Below, in pieces: positions 8,561 through 17,268 of a stretch of 64,000 nt of DNA. The stretch comes from Duganella margarita (GTDB taxonomy: Bacteria > Pseudomonadota > Gammaproteobacteria > Burkholderiales > Burkholderiaceae_D): contig NZ_WWCS01000006.1 of the NCBI RefSeq assembly GCF_009857535.1, positions 124,001 to 188,000 of the forward strand, given 5' to 3'. How positions within the stretch are numbered: position 1 is the first letter of the stretch; every line of letters begins with the position of its first letter. The notes beneath the pieces are model-generated. The model searched no databases. It saw nothing but the letters and a program-made list of their open reading frames with translations, and was not told the DNA's origin. The position numbers and the translations under genes were made by a program.

Positions 8561-9825
8561 TGGCGGCGCAACGCGGCCAGTGGCACGGTCTCCGCCAGCG
8601 CGCGATATCCGGCCAGCGATGGATGCAGGTGGTCGCCGCCGTCGTACACAGGCTTGATGCGCGACGGCTGCGCCGGGTCGCGCAGCGTGGCGTCGAAATC
8701 GGCGATGGCGTCAAACACGCCGGCAGTGCGTATCCATTGGTTCAGTTCCTGGCGGTCCGCTTCGTTTTCCGGCTCCGGGTGATAGTAGTCGCTGCCGACG
8801 TAAGGCGTCACGGTACCGCCGATCAGGCAGATGCCATGCGCATGCGCGCGTTCGGCCAGCTGGCGGTATCCTGCCTTCAGGTCGGCCAGCAGTTGCTGGC
8901 GGTCGGCCGGGGTGTCCGGGCCATTTCGGTGCTGGATGCCAAAGTCGTTCACGCCGATCATCACCAGCGCATGCGTGACGCCGGCGCGCGACAGCACGTC
9001 GCGGTCGAAGCGCGAGACCAGATTCGGGCCCAGGCCATCCTTCAGCAAGCGCCCGCCGCCGATGCCGGCGTTGATCACGCCCAGCGTATCTTTATTGTCG
9101 CGCAGGCGCGCGGCCAGCACATCGGTCCAGCGTGTGTTGGTATCGGATGGCACGCCGTAGCCGTCGGTGATCGAGTCGCCGATCGCCACCAGCGCGCCGA
9201 CGTTGCGTGGCGCCTGCACTTCGACGTCGCTGATGGCGTACCAGCGCGTGACCTTGCCGGCATCGGCCCACGCAGCGTCCATCACGCGGTTGCCTTTGGC
9301 GAGGAAAGTCGTGGCGCGCGCGCCACTGTGGGAGGTCTGGCGGGCCGGTTCGCCTTTGAAATAGAGCGAAATCGCCAGGTCGGCTGCGGGCTTGAGTTCC
9401 ATGGCGACGGCGTCGCTGTAGTATTCCCCGCCGGCCGGAATAGTGACGCTGGCGCGGCCGCCGAATGTCAGTGCGCGCAGGGTAGGGGGCTGGACGCCGG
9501 CCTCGCCGGCGGTCTGCGCCAGCGCTACGCTGGCCGCGTCCAGCGTTAATGGTGCAGTGCCATATACATTGCTGACGCGGACCCGAAACTGCTTGCCTCC
9601 CAGAGTAAGATGGACGACCTGCCGCAAGCTGGCGTCACGCCAATGTTCGGCCGCGAGTTCGTTATTCGCATCGGGGATTTGTTGCGCTGCACCCCAAGTC
9701 GCCACCCAGTGTGAAGGCGTTGGCGCAGGCGCGTGTGCAGACGATCCTGCGGCTGCCGTTTGCATCAGGCCAGCCATAATGATGGCGCTGAAATAACGGG
9801 GTAAAGCGTGTTGACTTGATCGCAT
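8542..9825 (-). CDS. SGNH/GDSL hydrolase, probable carbohydrate esterase
   Basis: Exported 427-residue esterase-type protein, first gene of the SGNH-GH43-GH115 operon. After the signal peptide there is a beta-rich N-terminal part (residues 35-200). The SGNH blocks follow: GDSITDGYG with nucleophile S218, the glycine block NAGIGGGRLL, the asparagine block MIGVNDFG, and the catalytic D/H pair in GGDHLHPSLAGY near residue 405. The neighbours suggest removal of acetyl or other acyl groups from xylan, but SGNH families include many ester substrates, so the substrate is inferred only from context. The promoter must lie in 9826-9955, shared with the divergent xylose catabolic operon and containing the palindrome at 9847. 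Confidence 0.88.
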   Translation of the reverse strand: MRSSQHALPRYFSAIIMAGLMQTAAAGSSAHAPAPTPSHWVATWGAAQQIPDANNELAAEHWRDASLRQVVHLTLGGKQFRVRVSNVYGTAPLTLDAASVALAQTAGEAGVQPPTLRALTFGGRASVTIPAGGEYYSDAVAMELKPAADLAISLYFKGEPARQTSHSGARATTFLAKGNRVMDAAWADAGKVTRWYAISDVEVQAPRNVGALVAIGDSITDGYGVPSDTNTRWTDVLAARLRDNKDTLGVINAGIGGGRLLKDGLGPNLVSRFDRDVLSRAGVTHALVMIGVNDFGIQHRNGPDTPADRQQLLADLKAGYRQLAERAHAHGICLIGGTVTPYVGSDYYHPEPENEADRQELNQWIRTAGVFDAIADFDATLRDPAQPSRIKPVYDGGDHLHPSLAGYRALAETVPLAALRRQCGAAK

Positions 9826-9846
9826 AATTCCTTCACACTCATAAAA

Positions 9847-9860
9847 TGTTAGCGCTATTC
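9847..9860. promoter_or_regulatory. candidate xylose operator between divergent xylan and xylose operons
   Basis: TGTTAGCGCTATTC contains the perfect 8-base palindrome TAGCGCTA and matches the left 11 positions of the LacI-type XylR operator TGTTAGCGCTAACA/CCA. It lies 22 bases from the SGNH start and about 96 from the xylX start, so one bound repressor could control both directions. Binding is inferred by analogy with Caulobacter and Xanthomonas; the regulator gene is not in this window. Confidence 0.6.
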
Positions 9861-9955
9861 ATTTTAGGGTAATAAGATGGTAGGTGCAACAAAAATGCCG
9901 GAATCGGCCAGCCTGGTGGCAGCACGAAACCAGCCATATGAGACAAGGATATTCT

Positions 9956-11140
9956 GTGAAAAATACGCTGAACCACGCGCCCGTTGCGGCGCATCTTCCC
10001 GCCGATTTGTCGGACGCCCTGCTGGTAGGCCGCGTGTGGCGCAATGACGTCAATGGCCCCAGCGTGGTGGTGGTGCGCCAGGGCGAGGTATTCGACATCA
10101 CCGCGCAGGCGGCCACCGTCTCCGATCTTCTGGACCACGACGATGCCGCCGCTTTCGCGCGCGCTGCGCAGGGCGAGTCGCTGGGCCGCGTGGAGGCGCT
10201 GATCGAAGCCGCGTTGAATGGCGCCGACGCGCCGGTGCGGCTGCTGGCGCCATGCGACGTGCAGGCTATCAAAGCCTGCGGCGTCACCTTCGCCGTCAGC
10301 CTGCTGGAACGCGTGATTGAAGAACAGGCAGGGGGCAATCCAGCGCGCGCCGACGAGTTGCGTTCGTCCCTGCTGAAAGATATCGGCGCCGACCTGTCGG
10401 CCATCAAGCCAGGTTCGCCGGAAGCGGAAAAGCTGAAGCAGGAATTCATCGCGCGCGGCGCCTGGTCGCAATATATGGAAGTGGGCATCGGCCCGTACGC
10501 GGAAGTGTTCTCGAAATCGCAGCCCATGTCGGCGGTCGGTTTCGGCGCCGACGTCGGCCTGCATCCGGAATCGAAATGGAACAACCCGGAGCCGGAGATT
10601 GTGCTGGCCGTGAACAGCCGCGCGCAAACCGTCGGCGCCACGCTGGGCAACGACGTCAACCTGCGCGACATCGAAGGCCGCAGCGCGCTGTTGCTGGGCA
10701 AGGCCAAGGACAACAACGCCTCGTGCGGCATCGGCCCGTTCATCCGCCTGTTCGACGGAAGCTTCACCATCGACACCGTGCGCAATGCGGAACTGCGCCT
10801 GCTGATCGAAGGCGCCGAAGATGAATTTCGACTGGACGGCGAGAGCCGCATGCGCGAAATCAGCCGCGATCCGCTCGACCTGGTGTCGCAGACCAGCGGC
10901 GCCCATCACCAGTACCCGGACGGCTTTATGCTCTTCCTCGGCACCATGTTCTCGCCGATCAAAGACCGTGGCGCGCCGGGCGCGGGCTTCACCCACAAGC
11001 TGGGTGACCGCGTCAGCATCAGCAGCCCGTCGCTGGGCATGCTGGTCAATCACGTACAACTCAGCACCACCGCAGCGCCGTGGACCTTCGGCGTGCGTGC
11101 CCTGTATCGCAATCTGGCCCAGCGCGGCCTGCTCAACTAA
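9956..11140 (+). CDS. xylX: 2-keto-3-deoxy-D-xylonate dehydratase (FAH family)
   Basis: Dehydrates 2-keto-3-deoxyxylonate to 2-oxoglutarate semialdehyde in the Weimberg pathway. I start it at GTG 9956 because ACAAGGATATTCT provides a ribosome-binding site at good distance. The frame runs upstream to 9884 with no better site. The resulting 394-residue protein has the fumarylacetoacetate hydrolase fold in its C-terminal half: a PEPEIVLAVNSRAQ segment, then GNDVNLRDIEG and KAKDNNASCGIGPF. Those segments supply the usual acidic metal ligands. Length and order match XylX rather than the shorter FAH isomerases. It is the first gene of xylX-B-C-D-F-G-H plus GH3. The function rests largely on gene context, because FAH proteins catalyse several related reactions. 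Confidence 0.87.
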   Translation: MKNTLNHAPVAAHLPADLSDALLVGRVWRNDVNGPSVVVVRQGEVFDITAQAATVSDLLDHDDAAAFARAAQGESLGRVEALIEAALNGADAPVRLLAPCDVQAIKACGVTFAVSLLERVIEEQAGGNPARADELRSSLLKDIGADLSAIKPGSPEAEKLKQEFIARGAWSQYMEVGIGPYAEVFSKSQPMSAVGFGADVGLHPESKWNNPEPEIVLAVNSRAQTVGATLGNDVNLRDIEGRSALLLGKAKDNNASCGIGPFIRLFDGSFTIDTVRNAELRLLIEGAEDEFRLDGESRMREISRDPLDLVSQTSGAHHQYPDGFMLFLGTMFSPIKDRGAPGAGFTHKLGDRVSISSPSLGMLVNHVQLSTTAAPWTFGVRALYRNLAQRGLLN

Positions 11141-11171
11141 AACAAAACAATATCTCAGGAGGAGAAACAAG

Positions 11172-11951
11172 ATGGGGCAAACTTTGGTCTACGCGACCTA
11201 CCCGGACCTGGCAGGCAAGCGGGTTCTGATCACTGGCGGTGGCACGGGCATTGGCGCCGGCATCGTGGATGCCTTCGTCAAGCAAGGCGCGCAGGTATTC
11301 TTCATCGATATCGTCGTCGATGCATCGAAAGCGCTGGCGGACAGCCTGAAAGACGCCAATTTTGCGCCGCAGTTCATCCACTGCGACCTGACCGACCTGG
11401 AAGCGCTGTCCAATGTGATCGCGCAGATCGAAAAAGACCATGGCGCGATTGAAATCCTGATCAACAATGCGGCCAACGACAACCGTCATAAGGTGCAGGA
11501 CGTCACCCCTAAATACTGGGACGACAGCCTGGCCGTCAACCTGCGCCATCAGTTCTTCTGCGCGCAAGCCGTAGCGCCGGGCATGAAGGCGGCCGGCGGC
11601 GGCGTGATCCTGAACTTCGGCTCCATCTCGTGGCATCTGGCGCTGTCGGACCTGACGCTTTACATGACCGCCAAGGCGGCCATCGAAGGCCTGACGCGTG
11701 GCCTGGCGCGCGACCTGGGTAAAGACGGTATCCGCGTCAATACCATCATTCCTGGCTCGGTGCTGACCGAGCGCCAGAAGGCGCTGTGGCACTCGCCGGA
11801 AGCCGGCCAGGCGATCCTGGATGCACAGGTGCTGCCGCAAAGCGTGGAGCCGGAAGACATCGCCGCCATGGCGCTGTTCCTGTCCTCGAACAATGCACGA
11901 CGCTGCTCCGGCCGCGATTACTTCGTCGACGCCGGATGGTATGGAGCATGA
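11172..11951 (+). CDS. xylB: D-xylose 1-dehydrogenase (SDR)
   Basis: Oxidises D-xylose to D-xylonolactone with NAD+. It is a 259-residue classical short-chain dehydrogenase. The cofactor-binding TGGGTGIG is at residues 21-28, an NNAAND strand follows, and the catalytic triad is S151, Y164 and K168 (YMTAK). ATG 11172 follows a strong AGGAGGAGAAACAAG ribosome-binding site; the open frame upstream is only a shadow of xylX. Its stop overlaps the next start (ATGA). In this nomenclature xylB is the dehydrogenase of the Weimberg pathway, not xylulokinase. Substrate assignment is by operon context and similarity in size to the Caulobacter enzyme. Confidence 0.88.
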   Translation: MGQTLVYATYPDLAGKRVLITGGGTGIGAGIVDAFVKQGAQVFFIDIVVDASKALADSLKDANFAPQFIHCDLTDLEALSNVIAQIEKDHGAIEILINNAANDNRHKVQDVTPKYWDDSLAVNLRHQFFCAQAVAPGMKAAGGGVILNFGSISWHLALSDLTLYMTAKAAIEGLTRGLARDLGKDGIRVNTIIPGSVLTERQKALWHSPEAGQAILDAQVLPQSVEPEDIAAMALFLSSNNARRCSGRDYFVDAGWYGA

Positions 11952-12823
11952 ATCTCTACCAGCCTGAGTGCATCTGGCCTCTGGGCGCGACGCTGGCCGA
12001 AGGCCCGGTATGGCACGCGGAAGACAAGGCGCTGTACTTCGTCGACATCAAGCAGCGCGCGATTCATCGCTGCGCCGAAGACGGCGGCCGTCGCCAGAGC
12101 TGGACGGTGCCGGATGAAGTGGGCTTTGCGTTGCCGATGCACGGCGGCGATTTCGTCTGCGGCCTGCCGGGCCGCATCGAGCGCTTCTCGTTCGAGACCG
12201 GCGAACTGACGCCGCTGCATCCGCTGGAGGAACACCTGCCGGGCAATCGCCTCAACGACGGCTATGTCGATCGCCACGGCGCGCTGTGGTTCGGCTCCAT
12301 GGACAATGCCGAGGAAGCGTCCAGCGGCGCGCTGTATCGCCACGCTGCCGGCGAAGCCGTGCAGCACAAGGACGGCGGCTACGTCATCACCAACGGTCCA
12401 TGCGTCAGCCCGGACGGCCGTACCTTCTACCACACGGACACGCTGGAAAAAACCATCTACGCGTTTGACCTGGACGAGCAGGGCAACCTGTCCAACAAGC
12501 GCGTGTTCGTGCGCATCGAAGGCAGCGGCTACCCGGACGGCACGGCGGTGGACGCCGACGGCGCGCTGTGGGTTGGCCTGTTTGGCGGTGCGCGCATCGA
12601 GCGTTATGCGGCATCCGGCCAACTGCTGGACACCATCAACATGCCGTGTTCGAATATCACCAAGGTCACCTTCGGCGGCGAAGATTTGCGCACCGTATTC
12701 GTGACCACCGCCCGCAAGGGCCTGTCGGCTGAAGAACTGAGCCGGGAGCCACTGGCGGGAGGCATCTTCAGCTTCCGCGTGGCCTCGCCGGGACAACTGC
12801 AACACTTGTACATTCCAGAATAG
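11948..12823 (+). CDS. xylC: xylonolactonase (SMP-30/gluconolactonase family)
   Basis: Opens D-xylonolactone to D-xylonate. The 291 residues form a six-bladed propeller of the regucalcin/SMP-30 family, with the divalent-metal ligands in place: E18 in LAEGPVWH, N103 in NRLNDGYVD and D197 in YPDGTAVD. The start at ATG 11948 overlaps the xylB stop by four bases, which argues for coupled translation. Only 7 bases separate it from xylD. The open frame upstream of 11948 is the wrong reading of xylB. The lactone substrate is inferred from the pathway; the fold is clear. Confidence 0.88.
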   Translation: MNLYQPECIWPLGATLAEGPVWHAEDKALYFVDIKQRAIHRCAEDGGRRQSWTVPDEVGFALPMHGGDFVCGLPGRIERFSFETGELTPLHPLEEHLPGNRLNDGYVDRHGALWFGSMDNAEEASSGALYRHAAGEAVQHKDGGYVITNGPCVSPDGRTFYHTDTLEKTIYAFDLDEQGNLSNKRVFVRIEGSGYPDGTAVDADGALWVGLFGGARIERYAASGQLLDTINMPCSNITKVTFGGEDLRTVFVTTARKGLSAEELSREPLAGGIFSFRVASPGQLQHLYIPE

Positions 12824-12830
12824 GCACTCT

Positions 12831-14606
12831 ATGAGCACCCAATCGCGTCGCTACCGCTCGCAGGACTGGTTCGATAATCCGGACCACATCGATATGACCG
12901 CGCTGTATCTTGAGCGCTTCATGAATTACGGGATCACGCCGGAGGAACTGCGTTCCGGCCGCCCGATCATCGGCATCGCACAATCGGGCAGCGACATCAG
13001 CCCCTGCAACCGCATCCACCTGGAGCTGGCCAAGCGCGTGCGCGACGGCATCCGCGACGCGGGCGGCATTGCCATGGAATTCCCGCTGCATCCAATCTTT
13101 GAAAACTGCCGCCGTCCGACCGCCGCGATTGACCGCAACCTGGCGTATATGGGCCTGGTCGAGATCCTGCACGGCTATCCGATCGACGCCGTGGTGCTGA
13201 CCACCGGCTGCGACAAGACCACGCCGTCGCAGCTGATGGCTGCCGCCACGGTCGACATTCCGGCCATCGTGCTGTCCGGCGGTCCAATGCTGGACGGCTG
13301 GCTGGATGGTGAACTGGTGGGTTCCGGCTCGGCGATCTGGAAAGGCCGCAAGCAGCTGGCCGCCGGCCAAATCGACAACGAGAAGTTCCTGGAAATCGCC
13401 GCCGCTTCGGCGCCGTCGGCAGGTCACTGCAACACCATGGGCACCGCGTCGACCATGAACGCGATCGCGGAAGCGCTGGGCATGTCGCTGACCGGCTGCT
13501 CGGCGATTCCTGCGCCATACCGCGAACGTGGCCAGATGGCCTACGAAACCGGCAAGCGCATTGTGGAAATGGCCAAGCAGGACATCAAGCCGTCGCAGAT
13601 CCTGAACCGCGACGCCTTCCTCGATGCGATCGTGGTCAATGCCGCCATCGGCGGTTCCACCAACGCCCAGCAGCACATCGTCGCCATGGCGCGCCATGCT
13701 GGCGTGGAGCTGAAGTCCAGCGACTGGATGGAATACGGCCACAAGGTGCCGCTGCTGCTGAACATGCAGCCGTCCGGTAAATTCCTCGGCGAGCGTTTCC
13801 ACCGTGCCGGCGGCGTGCCGGCCGTGATGTGGGAGCTGGAACAGCAGGGCAAACTGCGCTCCGACCGCTTTACCGTCACCGGCAAGACCATGGCCGAGAA
13901 TCTGATCGGCCGCGAGACCAACGACCGCGAAGTGATCTACCCGTTCAACGCGCCGCTGAAGGAAGATGCGGGCTTCTTCGTCCTGAAGGGCAATCTGTTC
14001 GACTTCGCCATCATGAAGACCAGCGTGATTTCGCCGGAATTCCGCCAGCGCTATCTGAGCGCTCCTGGCAAGGAAAACATCTTCGAATCGCGCGCCATCG
14101 TGTTTGACGGTTCGGGCGATTACCACGACCGCATCAATGATCCTGCGCTGAATATCGACGAGAACTGCATCCTGGTGATTCGCGGCGCTGGTCCGATCGG
14201 CTGGCCTGGTTCGGCGGAAGTCGTCAACATGCAACCGCCGGACGCGCTGATCAAGCGCGGCATCAACTGGCTGCCGACGCTGGGCGACGGCCGCCAGTCC
14301 GGCACCTCGGACAGTCCGTCGATTCTGAACGCCTCGCCGGAAAGCGCGGTAGGCGGCGGCCTGGCCTACATCCGCACCGGCGATACCGTGCGCGTGGACC
14401 TGAACGAAGGCAGCTGCAATATGCTGATCACCGACGAGGAACTGGCCAGCCGCAAGGCCGAAGGCATTCCGCCGGTACCGGCCAGCCAGACGCCTTGGCA
14501 GCAGCTGTACCGCGCCACCGTCGGCCAGATGGAAACCGGCGCCTGCATGGAGCTGGCGCTCGAATACCGGGGAGTGGGGCAGACGCTGGCGCGACACAAC
14601 CATTGA
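12831..14606 (+). CDS. xylD: D-xylonate dehydratase (IlvD/Edd family)
   Basis: Dehydrates D-xylonate to 2-keto-3-deoxyxylonate using an iron-sulphur cluster. It is 591 residues, the length of Caulobacter XylD. The three family cysteines are C59 (SDISPCNRIH), C127 (TTGCDKTTPS) and C200 (AGHCNTMGTAS); they are the expected cluster ligands. The C-terminal swivelling domain ends with GGGLAYIRTGDTVRVD. The IlvD family also holds arabinonate and gluconate dehydratases. XylX-type rather than DHDPS-type dehydration downstream, and the XylFGH importer, favour D-xylose. The gene is followed by a pair of REP-like hairpins before xylF. Confidence 0.9.
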   Translation: MSTQSRRYRSQDWFDNPDHIDMTALYLERFMNYGITPEELRSGRPIIGIAQSGSDISPCNRIHLELAKRVRDGIRDAGGIAMEFPLHPIFENCRRPTAAIDRNLAYMGLVEILHGYPIDAVVLTTGCDKTTPSQLMAAATVDIPAIVLSGGPMLDGWLDGELVGSGSAIWKGRKQLAAGQIDNEKFLEIAAASAPSAGHCNTMGTASTMNAIAEALGMSLTGCSAIPAPYRERGQMAYETGKRIVEMAKQDIKPSQILNRDAFLDAIVVNAAIGGSTNAQQHIVAMARHAGVELKSSDWMEYGHKVPLLLNMQPSGKFLGERFHRAGGVPAVMWELEQQGKLRSDRFTVTGKTMAENLIGRETNDREVIYPFNAPLKEDAGFFVLKGNLFDFAIMKTSVISPEFRQRYLSAPGKENIFESRAIVFDGSGDYHDRINDPALNIDENCILVIRGAGPIGWPGSAEVVNMQPPDALIKRGINWLPTLGDGRQSGTSDSPSILNASPESAVGGGLAYIRTGDTVRVDLNEGSCNMLITDEELASRKAEGIPPVPASQTPWQQLYRATVGQMETGACMELALEYRGVGQTLARHNH

Positions 14607-14614
14607 CCTGGCCC

Positions 14615-14689
14615 GTCGTCCCCGCGAAAGCGGGGATCCATACAAGCTGCGCATCGTCGGCATGGATTCCCGCTTTCGCGGGAATGACG
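14615..14689. repeat. REP-like paired hairpins between xylD and xylF
   Basis: Two near-identical, inverted copies of one palindromic unit: CCCCGCGAAAGCGGGG (14620-14635) and ATTCCCGCTTTCGCGGGAAT (14666-14685), both with a GAAA/TTTC loop. They are flanked by GTCGT and ATGACG and separated by 30 bases. This is the layout of an extragenic palindromic doublet. It lies inside the operon and may stabilise the upstream mRNA or reduce read-through into xylFGH. A related, different doublet is at 57956. Confidence 0.75.
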
Positions 14690-14715
14690 CAAGAATTTAA
14701 TTAACGGAGACAAAA

Positions 14716-15720
14716 ATGAAGAAGATTGTAGTGAGCGCTGTTATCGGCGCAACGATGGCGCTGAGCGGCGGCGCGGCCATGGCCGATGCCAAGAACCCGA
14801 AGATCGGCTTTTCCATCGACGACCTGCGGCTGGAACGCTGGGCGCGTGACCGCGACTACTTCACCGCCGAAGCGGAGAAGCTCGGCGCCAAGGTCTACGT
14901 GCAGTCGGCCGACGCGAGCGAGCAGCGCCAGATCGCGCAGATCGAAAACCTGATCTCGCGCGGCGTTGACGTGCTGGTCATCGTTCCCTACAACGCCACG
15001 GTGCTGAACAACGCCGTGCGCGAAGCGAAGAAGGCCAAGATCAAGGTGGTGTCGTACGACCGCCTGATCCTCAACGCCGATATCGACGCCTACATCTCCT
15101 TCGACAACGCCAAGGTCGGCGAACTGCAAGCCAGCACGCTGGTGGCGATCAAGCCAAAAGGTAATTACTACCTGCTGGGCGGCGCGCCGACCGACAACAA
15201 CGCCAAGATCCTGCGCGAAGGCCAGCTGAAAGTGCTGCAACCGCTGATCGACAAGGGCGACATCAAGGTGGTCGGCAAGCAGTGGACCAAGGACTGGAGC
15301 GCCTCCGAAGCGCTGGCCATCGTGGAAAACGCGCTGACTGCCAACGGCAACAAGATCGACGCCGTGGTGGCATCGAACGACGCCACCGCCGGTGGCGCGA
15401 TCCAGGCGCTGGCCGCGCAAAAGCTGGCCGGTAAAGTGCCGGTATCCGGTCAGGATGCCGACCTCGCAGCCGTCAAGCGCGTCATCGCCGGCACCCAGGC
15501 CATGACCGTCTACAAGCCGCTGAAAGTGATCGCCACCGAAGCGGCGCGTTTGTCGGTGAAGCTGGTGCGCAATGAAGCGCCGGCCTTCAACTCGTCCTAT
15601 AACAACGGCTTCAAGAATGTCAGCACGATGCTGCTGGCGCCAGTGGCGCTGACCAAGGCCAATGTCAATGTGCTGGCCGATGACGGCTTCTACACCAAGG
15701 CCCAGCTGACCGCTAACTAA
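14716..15720 (+). CDS. xylF: D-xylose ABC transporter, periplasmic binding protein
   Basis: Periplasmic receptor that delivers D-xylose to XylGH. The 334 residues have a Sec signal peptide (1-23, ending AAMA) and the two-lobe sugar-binding fold. Xylose-type signatures are GFSIDDLRLERWARD near residue 35 (SIDDLR...RW), the hinge NATVLNN, and KVVSYDRLI. The start has a clear CGGAGACAAAA ribosome-binding site. The 9-base gap to xylG shows one transcript. The match to XylF rather than to ribose or arabinose receptors is good but based on recalled motifs. Confidence 0.9.
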   Translation: MKKIVVSAVIGATMALSGGAAMADAKNPKIGFSIDDLRLERWARDRDYFTAEAEKLGAKVYVQSADASEQRQIAQIENLISRGVDVLVIVPYNATVLNNAVREAKKAKIKVVSYDRLILNADIDAYISFDNAKVGELQASTLVAIKPKGNYYLLGGAPTDNNAKILREGQLKVLQPLIDKGDIKVVGKQWTKDWSASEALAIVENALTANGNKIDAVVASNDATAGGAIQALAAQKLAGKVPVSGQDADLAAVKRVIAGTQAMTVYKPLKVIATEAARLSVKLVRNEAPAFNSSYNNGFKNVSTMLLAPVALTKANVNVLADDGFYTKAQLTAN

Positions 15721-15729
15721 GGAATCAGC

Positions 15730-17256
15730 ATGGCCGAATATCTTCTGGAAATGCGCGGCATCGTCAAGGAATTTGGCGGCGTGCGCGCGTTGAATGGCAT
15801 CGACATCAAGCTCAAGGCCGGTGAATGCGCCGGCTTGTGCGGCGAGAACGGCGCCGGCAAGTCGACGTTAATGAAAGTGCTGTCCGCTGTGTACCCGCAC
15901 GGCACCTGGGACGGCGAGATTATCTGGGACGGCCAGCCTTTGCGGGCCCAGTCCATCCGCGAAACCGAGGCGGCCGGCATCGTCATCATCCATCAGGAGC
16001 TGATGCTGGTGCCGGAGCTGTCGGTGGCGGAGAATATCTTCCTCGGTAATGAGATCACGCTGCCGGGTGGCCGCATGGACTATGCGGCCATGAACCGCCG
16101 CGCCGAGGAGCTGCTCAAGGAACTGAACATCAACGACGTCAACGTGGTGCTGCCGGTGAAGCAGTACGGCGGCGGCCACCAGCAGCTGATAGAGATCGCC
16201 AAGGCGCTCAACAAGAATGCGCGCCTGCTGATTCTTGACGAGCCGTCGTCGTCGCTGACGGCGTCCGAGATCAAGGTGCTGCTGACGATCATCCATTCGC
16301 TCAAGGCGAAGGGCGTCACCTGCGTGTACATCTCGCACAAGCTGGATGAAGTGGCGGACATCTGCGACACCATCGTCACCATCCGCGACGGCCAGCATAT
16401 CGCCACCACGCCGATGTCGGAGATGAATATCGACCGCATCATCGCGCAGATGGTGGGCCGCGAAATGACGCAGCTGTATCCGCAGCGCGAACATACGCCC
16501 GGCGAAGTGATTTTCGAAGCGCGCAACGTGACCTGCTACGACCCGGACAATCTGGAGCGCAAGCGCGTCGATAACATCTCCTTCAAGCTGCGCAAGGGCG
16601 AGATTCTCGGCATCGCCGGTCTGGTAGGCGCTGGCCGCACCGAGCTGGTGTCGGCCATCTTCGGCGCCTATCCGGGCCGGAGCGAAGCGGAAGTCTGGCT
16701 GAATGGCCAGAAGCTGGATACCAGCACGCCGGTCAAGGCGATCCGCAACGGTCTGGCCATGGTGCCGGAAGACCGCAAGCATCACGGCATCGTGCCGGAT
16801 CTCGGCGTCGGCCACAATATGACGCTGGCGGTGCTGGGCGACTTCGCGCGCGGCACCCGCATCGATCAGGAAGCCGAACTGGCGACCATCCGCAAGGAGA
16901 TCAAGAGCGTCAAGCTGAAGACTTCCAGCCCGTTCCTGCCGATTACCGGTCTGTCGGGCGGCAACCAGCAGAAGGCTGTGCTGTCCAAGATGCTGCTCAC
17001 CAAGCCGAAGATCCTGATCCTCGACGAACCAACCCGCGGCGTGGACGTTGGCGCCAAGTTTGAGATTTACCAGCTGATGTTCGACCTGGCCAGGCAGGGC
17101 GTGTCGATCATCATGGTGTCGTCCGAACTGGCCGAGGTGCTGGGCACTTCCGACCGCGTGCTGGTGATCGGCGAAGGCCATTTACGCGGCGATTTCGTCA
17201 ACGACAATCTGAGCCAGGAAACCGTGCTGGCAGCAGCGCTGGACCAAGCGCATTGA
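15730..17256 (+). CDS. xylG: D-xylose ABC transporter, ATP-binding protein
   Basis: Cytoplasmic ATPase of the xylose importer, with two fused nucleotide-binding domains as in all CUT2 sugar transporters (508 residues). Domain 1 has Walker [10 protein letters not shown] at residues 38-46 and LILDEPSSS as Walker B. Domain 2 starts near residue 255, with a degenerate Walker A ([10 protein letters not shown]), signature LSGGNQQKA and Walker [12 protein letters not shown]. The degenerate second site is normal for this class. It sits between the receptor and permease genes with gaps of 9 and 12 bases. Confidence 0.93.
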   Translation: MAEYLLEMRGIVKEFGGVRALNGIDIKLKAGECAGLCGENGAGKSTLMKVLSAVYPHGTWDGEIIWDGQPLRAQSIRETEAAGIVIIHQELMLVPELSVAENIFLGNEITLPGGRMDYAAMNRRAEELLKELNINDVNVVLPVKQYGGGHQQLIEIAKALNKNARLLILDEPSSSLTASEIKVLLTIIHSLKAKGVTCVYISHKLDEVADICDTIVTIRDGQHIATTPMSEMNIDRIIAQMVGREMTQLYPQREHTPGEVIFEARNVTCYDPDNLERKRVDNISFKLRKGEILGIAGLVGAGRTELVSAIFGAYPGRSEAEVWLNGQKLDTSTPVKAIRNGLAMVPEDRKHHGIVPDLGVGHNMTLAVLGDFARGTRIDQEAELATIRKEIKSVKLKTSSPFLPITGLSGGNQQKAVLSKMLLTKPKILILDEPTRGVDVGAKFEIYQLMFDLARQGVSIIMVSSELAEVLGTSDRVLVIGEGHLRGDFVNDNLSQETVLAAALDQAH

Positions 17257-17268
17257 TGAGGACTACCA

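Noticed and set aside
9956..11140. annotating the FAH protein as fumarylacetoacetase or ureidoglycolate lyase
   Set aside because: The operon context (xylB, xylC, xylD, xylFGH) and its length fit the XylX role better.
12768..14663. 631-residue minus-strand open frame
   Set aside because: Antisense to xylD; the xylD cysteine ligands are unmistakable.
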